64,000 nt of DNA from Mycobacterium sp. OAS707 (GTDB lineage: Bacteria; Actinomycetota; Actinomycetes; Mycobacteriales; Mycobacteriaceae). The translations under genes and the position numbers were made by a program. Below are positions 40,595 through 49,354 of the stretch, one piece after another. Location: positions 558,001-622,000 of the forward strand of contig NZ_JADBDS010000002.1 of assembly GCF_014873705.1 (NCBI RefSeq). The letters run 5' to 3'. The notes below the pieces were generated by a model. That model had not been told where the DNA came from and did no database searches. It saw only the letters and a list, made by a program, of their open reading frames with translations. Every line of letters starts with the position of its first letter. Positions within the stretch are counted from its first letter, which is position 1.

Positions 40595-43500
40595 TCAGTA
40601 CACGTCGCGCACGTAGCGTTTCGACGCGACGAGTTCGCGCTTGTACTCGTGGGCGTCTTCGTCAGACATCGAGCCGTGCGTCTTGATGATCGACGTCAGT
40701 GCCGCATCGACGTCCTTGGCCATCCTGCTGGCGTCCCCGCATACATAGAAGTGCGCGCCGTCGTCGAGCCAGCGCCACACGTCGGCGCCGTAGTCGAGCA
40801 TCTTGTGCTGAACGTAGACCCGCTTCGCCTGGTCCCGCGAGAACGCCAGGTCCAGCCGGTTGAGGAAACCGTCGCGGACCATGTCCTCCAAATCGTCACG
40901 GTAGTAGAAGTTTTCGCTGCGATGGCGGTCGCCGAAGAACAGCCAGTTGCGGCCGCCGTGGCCGAGTGCCCGCCGCTCCTGCAGGAAGCCGCGGAACGGC
41001 GCGACGCCGGTGCCGGGGCCCACCATGATCATCGGCGTTGCGCCGTCCTCGGGTGGCCGGAAATACGGTGAGCGTTGCAGGAATACCGGCGCTGCGGCTG
41101 CCCGATCGGCAAGGAAGGTCGAGCACACCCCGCCGCGTTGACCGCCGTCGGCGCCCCGGTAGCGCACCACCGACACGGTCACCTGCACCTCGTTCGGGCT
41201 GATCAGCGGGCTCGACGAGATGGAGTAGTTCCGTGGAGTCAGCCGGACCAGGATCTCCTGCCACTCCTCGGGCTCGGCGCGAACGGCGAACTCCTGCACG
41301 ATGTCGAGGCCGTTGCGGTCCACCAGCCACTTGCCGAGCTTGTCCGAGGGCGCCAGCAGCGTCTTGGTGGCCGCCTTGTCCCGGCACGATTCTGCGACGA
41401 ACCGCAGCAGGTCGGGCGTCACGCGGCAGATGTCGTAGGAGACGATCAGCGCATCGCGCAGGCTCTGCTCATTACCGTCGACTTCCACCGAGGTGTCACC
41501 GCGCAGGCCGGTGGCGGTCAACCACGCATCGACCGTCGCGGGATCGTTCGTCGCGTAGACGCCCAGCGAGTCGCCGACCGCATAGCTCACGTCATATTCG
41601 GAGATGTCAAAACCGAACTGGCGCACTTCTTTTCCTGACGTCGGACCCGTCAGCACCGAGTTGCGCGACAGCGGCGCAAGCAGCGGCTTGGCGCGCGTGA
41701 ACGGCTCCGTGCGCTTTGACTTTGCGACGGTCGACACGCCGGCGCTGTGACCATTCGATGGCACGGTGACGGTCGCGGCCAGAAGCGCGGTGACTCTCTC
41801 GGCCCAGCGGTCCATCGGCTCGTCGTCGTAGACCTCGCATTCGGTCCGGTCCAGCATGCGCGTGGCACCAAGTGCGGCCAGCCTGCCGTCGATCGCCTTG
41901 GCGTGGCCGCAGAAGTTGGCATACGAGCGGTCCCCGATGCCCAACACCGCATACCGCACTCCGTCCAACGCGGGTGCGTCGGCCGCATGCAGACGATCCC
42001 AGAAGCCTGCGCCGTTGTCCGGCGGTCCGCCGTCGCCGAACGTGCTGGTGATCACCAATACGTCGCGGGCCGCGGCCAGCTCGGCTAGCTGCATGTCGTC
42101 CATGTTGACCAGCTGCGAGTCACCGAGCCGCTCCGCAAGCCGGGCGGCGAAGTCTTCGGCGTTTCCGGTCTGCGACGCCCACAACACCAGCGGCCCTGCC
42201 TTGGTTGGCTGCGGCTCGGCCGTCGTTGTCAGGCGCGAGTAACGGCCAGCCAGCAGACCGTCGACCCACAGCCGGACACCGGTGGCGACGGGGGCCGACG
42301 CCGGCAGCACGGGCACTCCGCTGACACCCTCGGCGAGCCCACTGAAAAATGCTGCGAGATAGATCTTTTCGCTGTCGGTGAGGGTCGGCTTGCGCTCACC
42401 GAGGTCCAGTTCGTCGACAACGGGGTCCATCGTTTTCACCGGCCGAAGGCTGATCGCACACACCTTGAACTCGGGTTGCAGCGAGTCGGGGTCGACGGCG
42501 TCGTTGGTCAGCGCATTGATGGTCAGGTACTCACCGTGTTCGTCGTTCCAGTGAAACGGCACAAAGCAGTTGCCCGGCAGCACCCGGTCGGTGACGACTG
42601 CCGGCAGCACCGCCCTGCCCCGGCGCGATGTCAGCTCGACGGGCTGGCCGGCGACGATGTCGAGCGCGACCGCGTCAACGGGGTGAAGCTCGACGAACGG
42701 CCCGCTGTCGAGTTTGTTGAGCTTGTCGACCTTGCCGGTCTTGGTCATCGTGTGCCATTGATGTTGCAGCCGACCGGTGTTGAGGACCAACGGGAAATCG
42801 TCGTCGGGCAGTTCCCGCGCATCCATGTGCGGCCGGGCGTGGAACACCGCGCGCCGCGACGGCGTCGGGAATGCGAGCCGCGGGGTTTTTCCGTTCTCGT
42901 CGACGAAGAGGTCCTGGCTGATGCCGTCGTTGAGATAGCGGATGGGATGGCGATCGGCGTCGTCGGGCGGGCACGGCCATTGCAACGGCGTCTTCCGCAG
43001 CCGCTCGTAGCTGGCGCCTCGAAGGTCATAGCCTGTCTTCGGATTGGCGAACCGGCGGATCTCGTCGAAGATCTGCTCGCTGGACTGGTAGTCGAAGTGC
43101 TCGGCGAAGCCCATGTGCGCGGCTACCTGACAGATCAGCTGCCAGTCCGGGCGGGCCTGACCGGCAGGCGGGATCGACTGCTGCAGCAGCGTCAGGTTGC
43201 GCTCGGAATTGACCATCACCGCGTCGGATTCGGCCCACAGCGTGGCAGGCAGCACGATGTCCGCGTAGTTGTTGGTCGCGGTGGTGGTGTAGGCGTCCTG
43301 GGTGATGACGAGTTCCGCGTTCTCCAGTCCGTTGATCACGGTCTTCCGATTGGCAACGGTGGCAACGGGATTGGTGCAGATGATCCAGCACGCTTTGATC
43401 GTGCCGTCGGCGAGCTGTTCGAACATGTCGATGGTGCCGGGGCCGACATCACTGCGGATGGTGCCAGGCTCCAGACCCCACTGTGTCTCGACGAAGGTGC

Positions 43501-44662
43501 GGTCCTCAGCGGAGAGCACGGAGCGTTGGCCTGGCAAACCCGGCCCCATGTAACCCATTTCGCGACCACCCATCGCGTTGGGCTGGCCGGTCAGCGACAT
43601 CGGCCCGCTGCCAGGCCTGCAGATCGCGCCGGTGGCCAGGTGCAGGTTGCAGATTGCGTTCGTGTTCCAGGTGCCGTGTGTGCTCTGGTTGAGCCCCATT
43701 GTCCAGCAGCTCATCCACTCCCCTGCCTCGGCGATCATGCGCGCGGCGGTGCGGATGTCGGACTCTGCGAGACCGGTGATCTCGGCGACCCGATCCGGCG
43801 GGTAGTCGGCGAGGAATGCGGGCATCGCGTCCCAGCCCTCGGTGTGCTCGGCGATGAATTCGGTATCGATATCACCGTTTTGGACGAGTAGGTGCAGGAT
43901 TCCGTTCAGCAGCGCCAGATCGGTACCGGGCTTGATCTGCAGGAACAGGTCGGCGTGTTCGGCGGTCGTGGTGCGGCGCGGATCGACGACGATCAGCTTG
44001 GCGCCGGCCTTGAGCCGGTCGACCATCCGCAGGTACAAAATGGGATGGCAGTCGGCCATGTTGGAGCCGATGACGAAAAACAAGTCGGTGCAATCGAAGT
44101 CGGTGTACGCCCCTGGCGGCCCGTCGGCACCGAGCGACTGCTTGAATCCGGTGCCCGCGCTGGCCATGCACAGCCGCGAGTTGGATTCGATGTGTACGGT
44201 TTGGATGAAACCCTTGGCCAGCTTGGTGGCCAGGTACTGGGCCTCGATCGACATCTGGCCCGAGACGTAGAGCGCGACGGCATCAGGGCCGTGCTCGTCG
44301 ATGATCGCGCGCAGCCGTCGGCCTGCCTCGGCGACGGCGTCGTCGACTGGGGTTGGCACGGGTTCGTCGGCGCGCGTGGGGCGCAACAGCGCGGATTTCA
44401 ATCGGCCGTCGTCGGCCGCCATCATCTCGGCGTGGGTGGCACCCTTGGTGCACAGCCGGCCGAAGTTGGTTGGATGCAGCTTGTCACCGGAGACGCGGGC
44501 AATGACGGTCTTGCCGTCCTTTTCGGCGGTTTGCACCTCGATACCGCAGCCGACGCCGCAGTACGAGCACGCAGTCCTTGTCACCGCCACGAAACAATGG
44601 TGGTCGAGCAATGTTTCGTGCTCTTTTGCCGCGACGTTATCGCAGTGAAAACTGGTGCTCAC
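40595..44662 (-). CDS. nasN: Assimilatory nitrate reductase with fused diflavin reductase (NasN-type)
   Basis: This 1355-residue fusion reduces nitrate to nitrite in the cytosol. The N-terminal part is a molybdopterin oxidoreductase with a [4Fe-4S] site (C32, C35, C39, C71 in CSYCGVGCG...LCTKG), the Mo-ligand Cys in NSRLCMASAGTG and the closing EYLTINALTND region. From about residue 822 there is a CysJ-like module: a flavodoxin domain (ASQTGNAEDFA, TSTFGDGGPPDNG), then an FAD/NADPH domain with RNYSISSSP, GGVCSTFL, GPGTGVAPFRGF (near 1214) and the terminal RYVRDVY. It can thus take electrons straight from NADPH. It corresponds to the monomeric diflavin nitrate reductase described in M. smegmatis. 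The true start may be GTG 44590 or 44584, closer to the Fe-S motif. No nitrite reductase lies in the window. Confidence 0.94.
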   Translation of the reverse strand: MSTSFHCDNVAAKEHETLLDHHCFVAVTRTACSYCGVGCGIEVQTAEKDGKTVIARVSGDKLHPTNFGRLCTKGATHAEMMAADDGRLKSALLRPTRADEPVPTPVDDAVAEAGRRLRAIIDEHGPDAVALYVSGQMSIEAQYLATKLAKGFIQTVHIESNSRLCMASAGTGFKQSLGADGPPGAYTDFDCTDLFFVIGSNMADCHPILYLRMVDRLKAGAKLIVVDPRRTTTAEHADLFLQIKPGTDLALLNGILHLLVQNGDIDTEFIAEHTEGWDAMPAFLADYPPDRVAEITGLAESDIRTAARMIAEAGEWMSCWTMGLNQSTHGTWNTNAICNLHLATGAICRPGSGPMSLTGQPNAMGGREMGYMGPGLPGQRSVLSAEDRTFVETQWGLEPGTIRSDVGPGTIDMFEQLADGTIKACWIICTNPVATVANRKTVINGLENAELVITQDAYTTTATNNYADIVLPATLWAESDAVMVNSERNLTLLQQSIPPAGQARPDWQLICQVAAHMGFAEHFDYQSSEQIFDEIRRFANPKTGYDLRGASYERLRKTPLQWPCPPDDADRHPIRYLNDGISQDLFVDENGKTPRLAFPTPSRRAVFHARPHMDARELPDDDFPLVLNTGRLQHQWHTMTKTGKVDKLNKLDSGPFVELHPVDAVALDIVAGQPVELTSRRGRAVLPAVVTDRVLPGNCFVPFHWNDEHGEYLTINALTNDAVDPDSLQPEFKVCAISLRPVKTMDPVVDELDLGERKPTLTDSEKIYLAAFFSGLAEGVSGVPVLPASAPVATGVRLWVDGLLAGRYSRLTTTAEPQPTKAGPLVLWASQTGNAEDFAARLAERLGDSQLVNMDDMQLAELAAARDVLVITSTFGDGGPPDNGAGFWDRLHAADAPALDGVRYAVLGIGDRSYANFCGHAKAIDGRLAALGATRMLDRTECEVYDDEPMDRWAERVTALLAATVTVPSNGHSAGVSTVAKSKRTEPFTRAKPLLAPLSRNSVLTGPTSGKEVRQFGFDISEYDVSYAVGDSLGVYATNDPATVDAWLTATGLRGDTSVEVDGNEQSLRDALIVSYDICRVTPDLLRFVAESCRDKAATKTLLAPSDKLGKWLVDRNGLDIVQEFAVRAEPEEWQEILVRLTPRNYSISSSPLISPNEVQVTVSVVRYRGADGGQRGGVCSTFLADRAAAAPVFLQRSPYFRPPEDGATPMIMVGPGTGVAPFRGFLQERRALGHGGRNWLFFGDRHRSENFYYRDDLEDMVRDGFLNRLDLAFSRDQAKRVYVQHKMLDYGADVWRWLDDGAHFYVCGDASRMAKDVDAALTSIIKTHGSMSDEDAHEYKRELVASKRYVRDVY
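44588..44620. promoter_or_regulatory. Long perfect inverted repeat at the 5' end of nasN
   Basis: CACGAAACA (44588-44596) and TGTTTCGTG (44612-44620) are exact reverse complements separated by 15 bp. The repeat lies inside the first 25 codons of the longest nasN frame, just before the internal GTG starts at 44590/44584. The arms contain GAAAC, a half-site element known from GlnR boxes. Control by a nitrogen regulator is therefore a hypothesis; it could also be an RNA hairpin. Confidence 0.45.
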
Positions 44663-44698
44663 CGCGTGGCAATCGGCGCGGTGAGGTGGTGACGAGGA

Positions 44699-45835
44699 TC
44701 ACACGAAATAGAACGTGAGTCCGAGGACGGCATAGATGGCCAGCAGTTGCAGGCCTTCGTACCACGTCGACTCGCCGCGTTGGGTGACTTCGTTGGCGAT
44801 GATGACCGCCAGGAAAATGGCACCGATCTCAAACCCGTTGAACACCAACGCCATTGGGAACGGACCGATGAAGAATGACGCCAGCACCAACACCGGAGCC
44901 ACGAACAGGGCGATCTGCGCGGCCGAACCGACGGCGATGTTGATGGAGATGTCCATCTTGTCGCGGGTGGCGAAATACACCGCGACCCAATGCTCGGCGG
45001 CGTTGCCGACGATCGCCACGACGATCACACCGACAAAGAACGGCGAGAGCCCGATGGCGTCGGACGCCTCGGTGATCGAGTGGACCAGGATCTCGGACAT
45101 CCAGCCGACGGCGGCACCGGCGATGGCGAGCATGAGCACGCTTTTGCGCACCGACCACGGTTCACCGTCGTGATCGTCGTCCTCGTGCGGCGGATTGAAC
45201 AGGTGAGAGTGGGTTTTCAGAGAGAACAGCAGCCCTGCGGCGTAGGACAACAGCAGCACGATCGCGACGCCGACCGACAGCGCCTCCAGATCGCCGGGAA
45301 ACGCCACGGCCTTGGCCGTCGGATTGGGCAGGCCTCCGCCTGCGACCAGCTGAAATATCGCAGGCATCACCAACGCGACCGTCGCGAGCAGCAGCATCAG
45401 CGACTGGGCGGTGGCAGCGCGCAACTCGAAGTGTTGTCGCTCCCGCTTCAGGCCGCCCGCCAGCATCGACATCCCGAGAACCAGCAGGACGTTGCCGAGA
45501 ATCGACCCGACGAGGGAGGCCTTGACCACCTCCTGCAGCCCTGCGCCAAGGGCGAACAACGCGATGATCAGCTCGGGGGCGTTGCCGAATGTGACGTTGA
45601 GCAGTCCGCCGATGCCCGGTCCCGACCGCGCCGCCAGCTCCTCGGTGGCCCGCCCCATCAGCGCTGCCGTGGGGATCACACCCAACGCCGAGGCGAAGAA
45701 CACCAGCACGGCGTCGGCGTGCATCAACTCGAGCACGATCGCGACCGGAATGAATGGCACCAGAAGGTATGGCCAGCCCTCGCCGGTCATTAGGAACGAT
45801 CGACGACGTTCGGCGGCCGGCGCCTCAACCTCCAT
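44699..45835 (-). CDS. Calcium/proton exchanger of the CAX/ChaA family
   Basis: The 378-residue membrane protein has about eleven hydrophobic spans in two related halves. Each half has the cation-binding alpha repeat: LNVTFGNAPELIIALFAL in the first and VAIVGNAAEHWVAVYFAT in the second, with the essential Glu in both. A short acidic/His-rich loop (HLFNPPHEDDDHDGEPW) separates the halves, as in CAX proteins. It probably exports Ca2+ in exchange for protons. It is followed by the universal-stress-type genes on the same strand and ends 36 bp before the longest nasN start. Confidence 0.92.
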   Translation of the reverse strand: MEVEAPAAERRRSFLMTGEGWPYLLVPFIPVAIVLELMHADAVLVFFASALGVIPTAALMGRATEELAARSGPGIGGLLNVTFGNAPELIIALFALGAGLQEVVKASLVGSILGNVLLVLGMSMLAGGLKRERQHFELRAATAQSLMLLLATVALVMPAIFQLVAGGGLPNPTAKAVAFPGDLEALSVGVAIVLLLSYAAGLLFSLKTHSHLFNPPHEDDDHDGEPWSVRKSVLMLAIAGAAVGWMSEILVHSITEASDAIGLSPFFVGVIVVAIVGNAAEHWVAVYFATRDKMDISINIAVGSAAQIALFVAPVLVLASFFIGPFPMALVFNGFEIGAIFLAVIIANEVTQRGESTWYEGLQLLAIYAVLGLTFYFV

Positions 45836-45844
45836 GCGCTGTTC

Positions 45845-46237
45845 TTACAGCTCGTCGGGTTTGACCGCCAACACCGGCTTGGGGCACTCGAGCAGAAGCT
45901 GCTGCGAGAGGCTGCCGAGCAGGAGCTTGCCCACCGGGCTGCGGTGTCGGACGCCGATCACCAGCAGTTCGGCCTCGGGGCGATCCATCGCCTTGAGCAG
46001 TTCCTCGGCGGTGTCGACGCCGACGGGCTGGGTCAGCTCGAACTCCACGCCGCAGTTCGCGAGCCGTTCCTCGATGTCGTGCACTTCGCCCCGCTGCGCG
46101 AAGTGGGAATCGACGTAGGAATCTCCCGATGTCGAGTTGATGACCCGCAGGTTGGTCCCGCGCAGCTTGGCTTCGGCGATTCCGTGTTCGAGCGCCGCCC
46201 GGCCATACGGGTCCGCGCTGTATCCGACGACGATCAT
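45845..46237 (-). CDS. Universal stress protein (UspA) family, single domain
   Basis: The 130-residue protein from ATG 46237 opens [19 protein letters not shown] and ends with the ATP-binding motif [19 protein letters not shown] and [15 protein letters not shown], the standard Usp fold. Mycobacterial Usps are often two-domain; this is a single one. It overlaps the tctA stop by four bases (ATGA), so it is co-translated with the tricarboxylate transporter. That suggests a regulatory or nutrient-stress role for the transport operon. Confidence 0.9.
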   Translation of the reverse strand: MIVVGYSADPYGRAALEHGIAEAKLRGTNLRVINSTSGDSYVDSHFAQRGEVHDIEERLANCGVEFELTQPVGVDTAEELLKAMDRPEAELLVIGVRHRSPVGKLLLGSLSQQLLLECPKPVLAVKPDEL

Positions 46238-47775
46238 GCCTGGGCCGCCTTCTCTTTCTGGTCGGTATCGTCCTCGACGACGAGGAGGGTTTCCTCGCTG
46301 CGATGCATCAACCGCAGCACCAGCGGCGTCAGCAGCAGGATTGCCATCAGCACGTACACGACGATCGCGACGGGTTCGGTGAACAGGCTGCCCCATTCGC
46401 CGCCGCCGAGCTGAAGTGCTTGGCGCAGTTGGCGTTCGATGCGTGGGCCGAGAATGACGCCGATGATCAGCGGCAGTACGGGTAACCCGAACCGGCGCAT
46501 CATCAGGCCGAGTAGCCCGAACACCAGCAGCAGCGCGAGATCGAGCGCTTGCACGTTCACCGCGAGCGCGCCGAGCGTCGCGAAGAACAGGATGCCTGCG
46601 TACAGGTAGGGCCGCGGGGTGCGCAGCAGCTTGGCCCACAGCGGCGCCAGCGGCAGATTCAGCACCAGTAGCATCAGGTTGCCGATGAACAGGCTGGCGA
46701 TCAGCGTCCAGATCAGCAACGGTTCCTTCTCGAAAAGCGTTGGTCCGGGCTGGATTCCATAGGAGACGAACGCGGTGAGCATGACAGCCGCGGTGGCGTT
46801 GGTTGGCAGGCCCAGCGACAGCATCGGCACCAAAGTGCCTGCGGCTGAGGCGTTGTTGGCGGCCTCGGGACCCGCGACACCCTCGATGGCACCCTTGCCG
46901 AACTCATCCTTGTGCTTCGAGAGCCGCTTCTCGGTGATGTACGACAGGAACGTCGGCAGCTCCGCGCCGCCGGCGGGTAGCGCCCCGAACGGGAAACCGA
47001 ACGCCGTGCCGCGCAGCCACGGCTTCCACGAGCGCCGCCAATCGTCGCGGCCCATCCACGGCCTGCCGACCGGAATGACATCGGAGGGACGGCGCCGCAG
47101 GTGGGCTGCGACCCAAAGCGCCTCACCGACAGCGAAGATCGCGACCGCGATGACGACGATGTCGATGCCGTCGGACAGCTGCGGCAGGCCGAACGTCGCG
47201 CGCGGCTGACCCGTGAGGAAGTCGATGCCGACGATGCCGATCGCCAACCCGAGGAACAACGAGATCGCACCGCGCATCTTCGAGGCACCCAGCACCGCGG
47301 TGACCGCCACGAGCGCGAACAACATGATCGCCAGGTAGGACGGGGCACCAAGCGTCACAGCGAATCTCGAGATCGCCGGCGCGAACGCGGCCAGCAGTGC
47401 GGTGCCGATCGCGCCCGCGACGAACGAGCCGATGGCCGCCGTCGCGAGGGCCTGGGCGGCCCGACCAGCCTTGGCCATCTTGTTGCCTTCGATCGCTGTG
47501 ATGACCGACGACGATTCACCGGGGGTGTTCAACAGGATCGAGGTGGTAGACCCGCCGTACATACCGCCGTAGAAAATGCCTGCGAACATGATGAACGCCG
47601 CGCTGGGGCTGACGTTGTAGGTGACGGGCAGCAGCAGCGCGACCGTCATGGCCGGGCCGATACCGGGAAGCACGCCGACGGCGGTTCCGAGCAGTACGCC
47701 GATGACGGCGTACATCAGGTTGGTGGGCGTTGCGGCCTGCTCGAAGCCTTGGAGCAGCCAGTTCAGATTGTCCAT
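46234..47775 (-). CDS. tctA: Tripartite tricarboxylate transporter, large permease TctA
   Basis: The 513-residue protein has twelve or so membrane spans and the TctA signatures [20 protein letters not shown] and [20 protein letters not shown], with NTPGESSSV following; the second-half repeat contains [15 protein letters not shown]. TctA forms the transport channel for citrate-like carboxylates, driven by the ion gradient and supplied by an extracytoplasmic binding protein. It directly abuts tctB and overlaps the usp gene. The C-terminal 20 residues are charged and cytosolic. Confidence 0.93.
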   Translation of the reverse strand: MDNLNWLLQGFEQAATPTNLMYAVIGVLLGTAVGVLPGIGPAMTVALLLPVTYNVSPSAAFIMFAGIFYGGMYGGSTTSILLNTPGESSSVITAIEGNKMAKAGRAAQALATAAIGSFVAGAIGTALLAAFAPAISRFAVTLGAPSYLAIMLFALVAVTAVLGASKMRGAISLFLGLAIGIVGIDFLTGQPRATFGLPQLSDGIDIVVIAVAIFAVGEALWVAAHLRRRPSDVIPVGRPWMGRDDWRRSWKPWLRGTAFGFPFGALPAGGAELPTFLSYITEKRLSKHKDEFGKGAIEGVAGPEAANNASAAGTLVPMLSLGLPTNATAAVMLTAFVSYGIQPGPTLFEKEPLLIWTLIASLFIGNLMLLVLNLPLAPLWAKLLRTPRPYLYAGILFFATLGALAVNVQALDLALLLVFGLLGLMMRRFGLPVLPLIIGVILGPRIERQLRQALQLGGGEWGSLFTEPVAIVVYVLMAILLLTPLVLRLMHRSEETLLVVEDDTDQKEKAAQA

Positions 47776-48279
47776 CTACAGTATCCCGTCCAAAATGCCT
47801 GCGGGCAGCGGGATTCCGAGCCCGGAGTAGAACGCGTAGAAGCTGGCGACGGCCAGGGCCGCCCCGATGACGATGTTGCGGACGTAGTGCCGGTTACCAA
47901 GGATGGTGGCCGCGCCCGCGAACAGCAGCGTGCCTGCGATGACCCACCCAAGCGGGTTGACGAGCACGATCACCGCGACGAACAACCCGACCAGCAGTCC
48001 AACAGTGCGCCAGTCGCCGGGCGTGTTCGGGTCGACGTCCTCCCCCGCGTCCGCTTCACCGATGGAACCGCGAGGAATGGCGATGGCGAGCACGACGGCC
48101 AGCACGATGAGAACGCTGCCGATCGCGATCGGGAAGATCTTGGGCCCGACGGGATCTACTTTGGCGAACCCCGCTTCGAGGCTGAGCGCGTCATAGATCA
48201 GGAAGGCGCCGACGACGACCAGCACCACGCAGACGATGTACTGCGCCTTGTCAATTGTTTTCGACGGCGGGTTCGTCAT
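47776..48279 (-). CDS. tctB: Tripartite tricarboxylate transporter, small membrane subunit TctB
   Basis: The 167-residue protein from ATG 48279 has four hydrophobic segments (AQYIVCVVLVVVGAFLIYDAL, PKIFPIAIGSVLIVLAVVLA, TVGLLVGLFVAVIVLVNPLG, NIVIGAALAVASFYAFYSGL), the usual TctB layout, and a hydrophilic loop with ADAGEDVDPNTPGD. It ends exactly where tctA begins and overlaps tctC by four bases, so the three subunits are translated in series. TctB is required with TctA for transport, but its own role is poorly known. Confidence 0.9.
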   Translation of the reverse strand: MTNPPSKTIDKAQYIVCVVLVVVGAFLIYDALSLEAGFAKVDPVGPKIFPIAIGSVLIVLAVVLAIAIPRGSIGEADAGEDVDPNTPGDWRTVGLLVGLFVAVIVLVNPLGWVIAGTLLFAGAATILGNRHYVRNIVIGAALAVASFYAFYSGLGIPLPAGILDGIL

Positions 48280-49253
48280 ACCAGCCCCAGTTCGGTCAGG
48301 GTCGACGAGACCCTGGTGTCCTGTTCCGTGAGGAACTGCTCGAACTGCGGGCCGGTGACGAATGCATCGGTCCACCCGTTCTTCACCAGCGCCTCCTTCC
48401 ATTGCTGCGTGCCGTGCATCTCTTCGAGCGCTTTGACCATCGCTTGCTTGGCGTTGTCGGAAATGCCCGGTGGCGCAAGGACTCCGCGCCAGTTGGCGAA
48501 GGTGAGGTCGATGCCCGACTCCTTGAGGGTCGGCGCGTTCACGCCTTCGACCCGCTTGTCGCCGGACACGGCGAGCACGCGAAGCTGGCCGGCCTCGATC
48601 TGATCGATGAGCTCACCCGGGCTCGAGGTGCCGACGGTGATCTTCTTGCCGAGCAGCGCGGTCAGCAGGTCCCCGCCGCCGTCGTAGGTGATGTAGTTGA
48701 CCGACTTCGGTTCTACGCCAACGGCTTTGGCCAGCTCCATCGGGAACAGGTGGTCGGGGCCGCCCGGTGAGGAACCGCCGCCGATGGTGACTTTGGCCGG
48801 ATCGGCCTTCCACGCTGCGACGAAATCCTGGATCGTCTTGAACGGTGAATCGGCCGGTACGAAAACAGCACCGGGGTCTTCGATCAACTTGGCCAGCGCG
48901 GTCGCATCCGAAGCGCGTGCCTTGGACCCGTTGGTGTATGTGGCGCCGATGACGCCCAGACCCATCGTCATCATGAGGTCGTTGTTGCCTTTTTCGTTCA
49001 TCAGACGGGCCATCGCGACGGTTCCGCCTGCACCGATGACGTTGAAGACCTCGACGCGGCCGGTGATCTTGTCGTCTTCCATGATTTTCACGGCGGTGCG
49101 CGCGGTGAGGTCGTAGCCGCCGCCAGGGCTGTTCGGCACCATCATCCGAAGTCGGTGCAAGCCCGTCTGTTCGCCACGCGTTACGCCGCACGCCGCGACC
49201 AGCGCCGCGATCAGCGCGAGTATTAGCGCGATCTTCCGCGCACGTGATTTCAC
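48276..49253 (-). CDS. tctC: Tripartite tricarboxylate transporter substrate-binding lipoprotein TctC
   Basis: The 325-residue lipoprotein has a signal peptide ending in the lipobox VAAC at about residue 22. The mature part has the Bug/TctC family pattern: LRMMVPNSPGGGYDLTARTA near the N-terminus, the VFNVIGAGGTVAMARL loop and the GGSSPGGPDHLF pocket segment. Lipid anchoring replaces periplasmic retention, as expected in a Gram-positive. It is the first gene of the tctC-tctB-tctA-usp operon and is divergent from a two-component system, which probably senses the same carboxylate. Confidence 0.93.
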   Translation of the reverse strand: MKSRARKIALILALIAALVAACGVTRGEQTGLHRLRMMVPNSPGGGYDLTARTAVKIMEDDKITGRVEVFNVIGAGGTVAMARLMNEKGNNDLMMTMGLGVIGATYTNGSKARASDATALAKLIEDPGAVFVPADSPFKTIQDFVAAWKADPAKVTIGGGSSPGGPDHLFPMELAKAVGVEPKSVNYITYDGGGDLLTALLGKKITVGTSSPGELIDQIEAGQLRVLAVSGDKRVEGVNAPTLKESGIDLTFANWRGVLAPPGISDNAKQAMVKALEEMHGTQQWKEALVKNGWTDAFVTGPQFEQFLTEQDTRVSSTLTELGLV

Positions 49254-49354
49254 GTCGTCCCCAATCGCTGGTTTGTGATGCTCAGCAATACTGGACCCCG
49301 ACAGTGATGCAGGTCACTGATGAGTACGCAAAGGACGTATTGGTCATTGTGAAC

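Noticed and set aside
42476..43891. A 471-codon open frame on the plus strand inside nasN
   Set aside because: Opposite strand of the molybdopterin domain, no motifs, valine/glycine/arginine-biased shadow composition.
49254..49354. An upstream extension of the CitA-type kinase to 49244
   Set aside because: The extra residues precede the natural ATG at 49355, overlap the tctC start and occupy the only space for the two divergent promoters.
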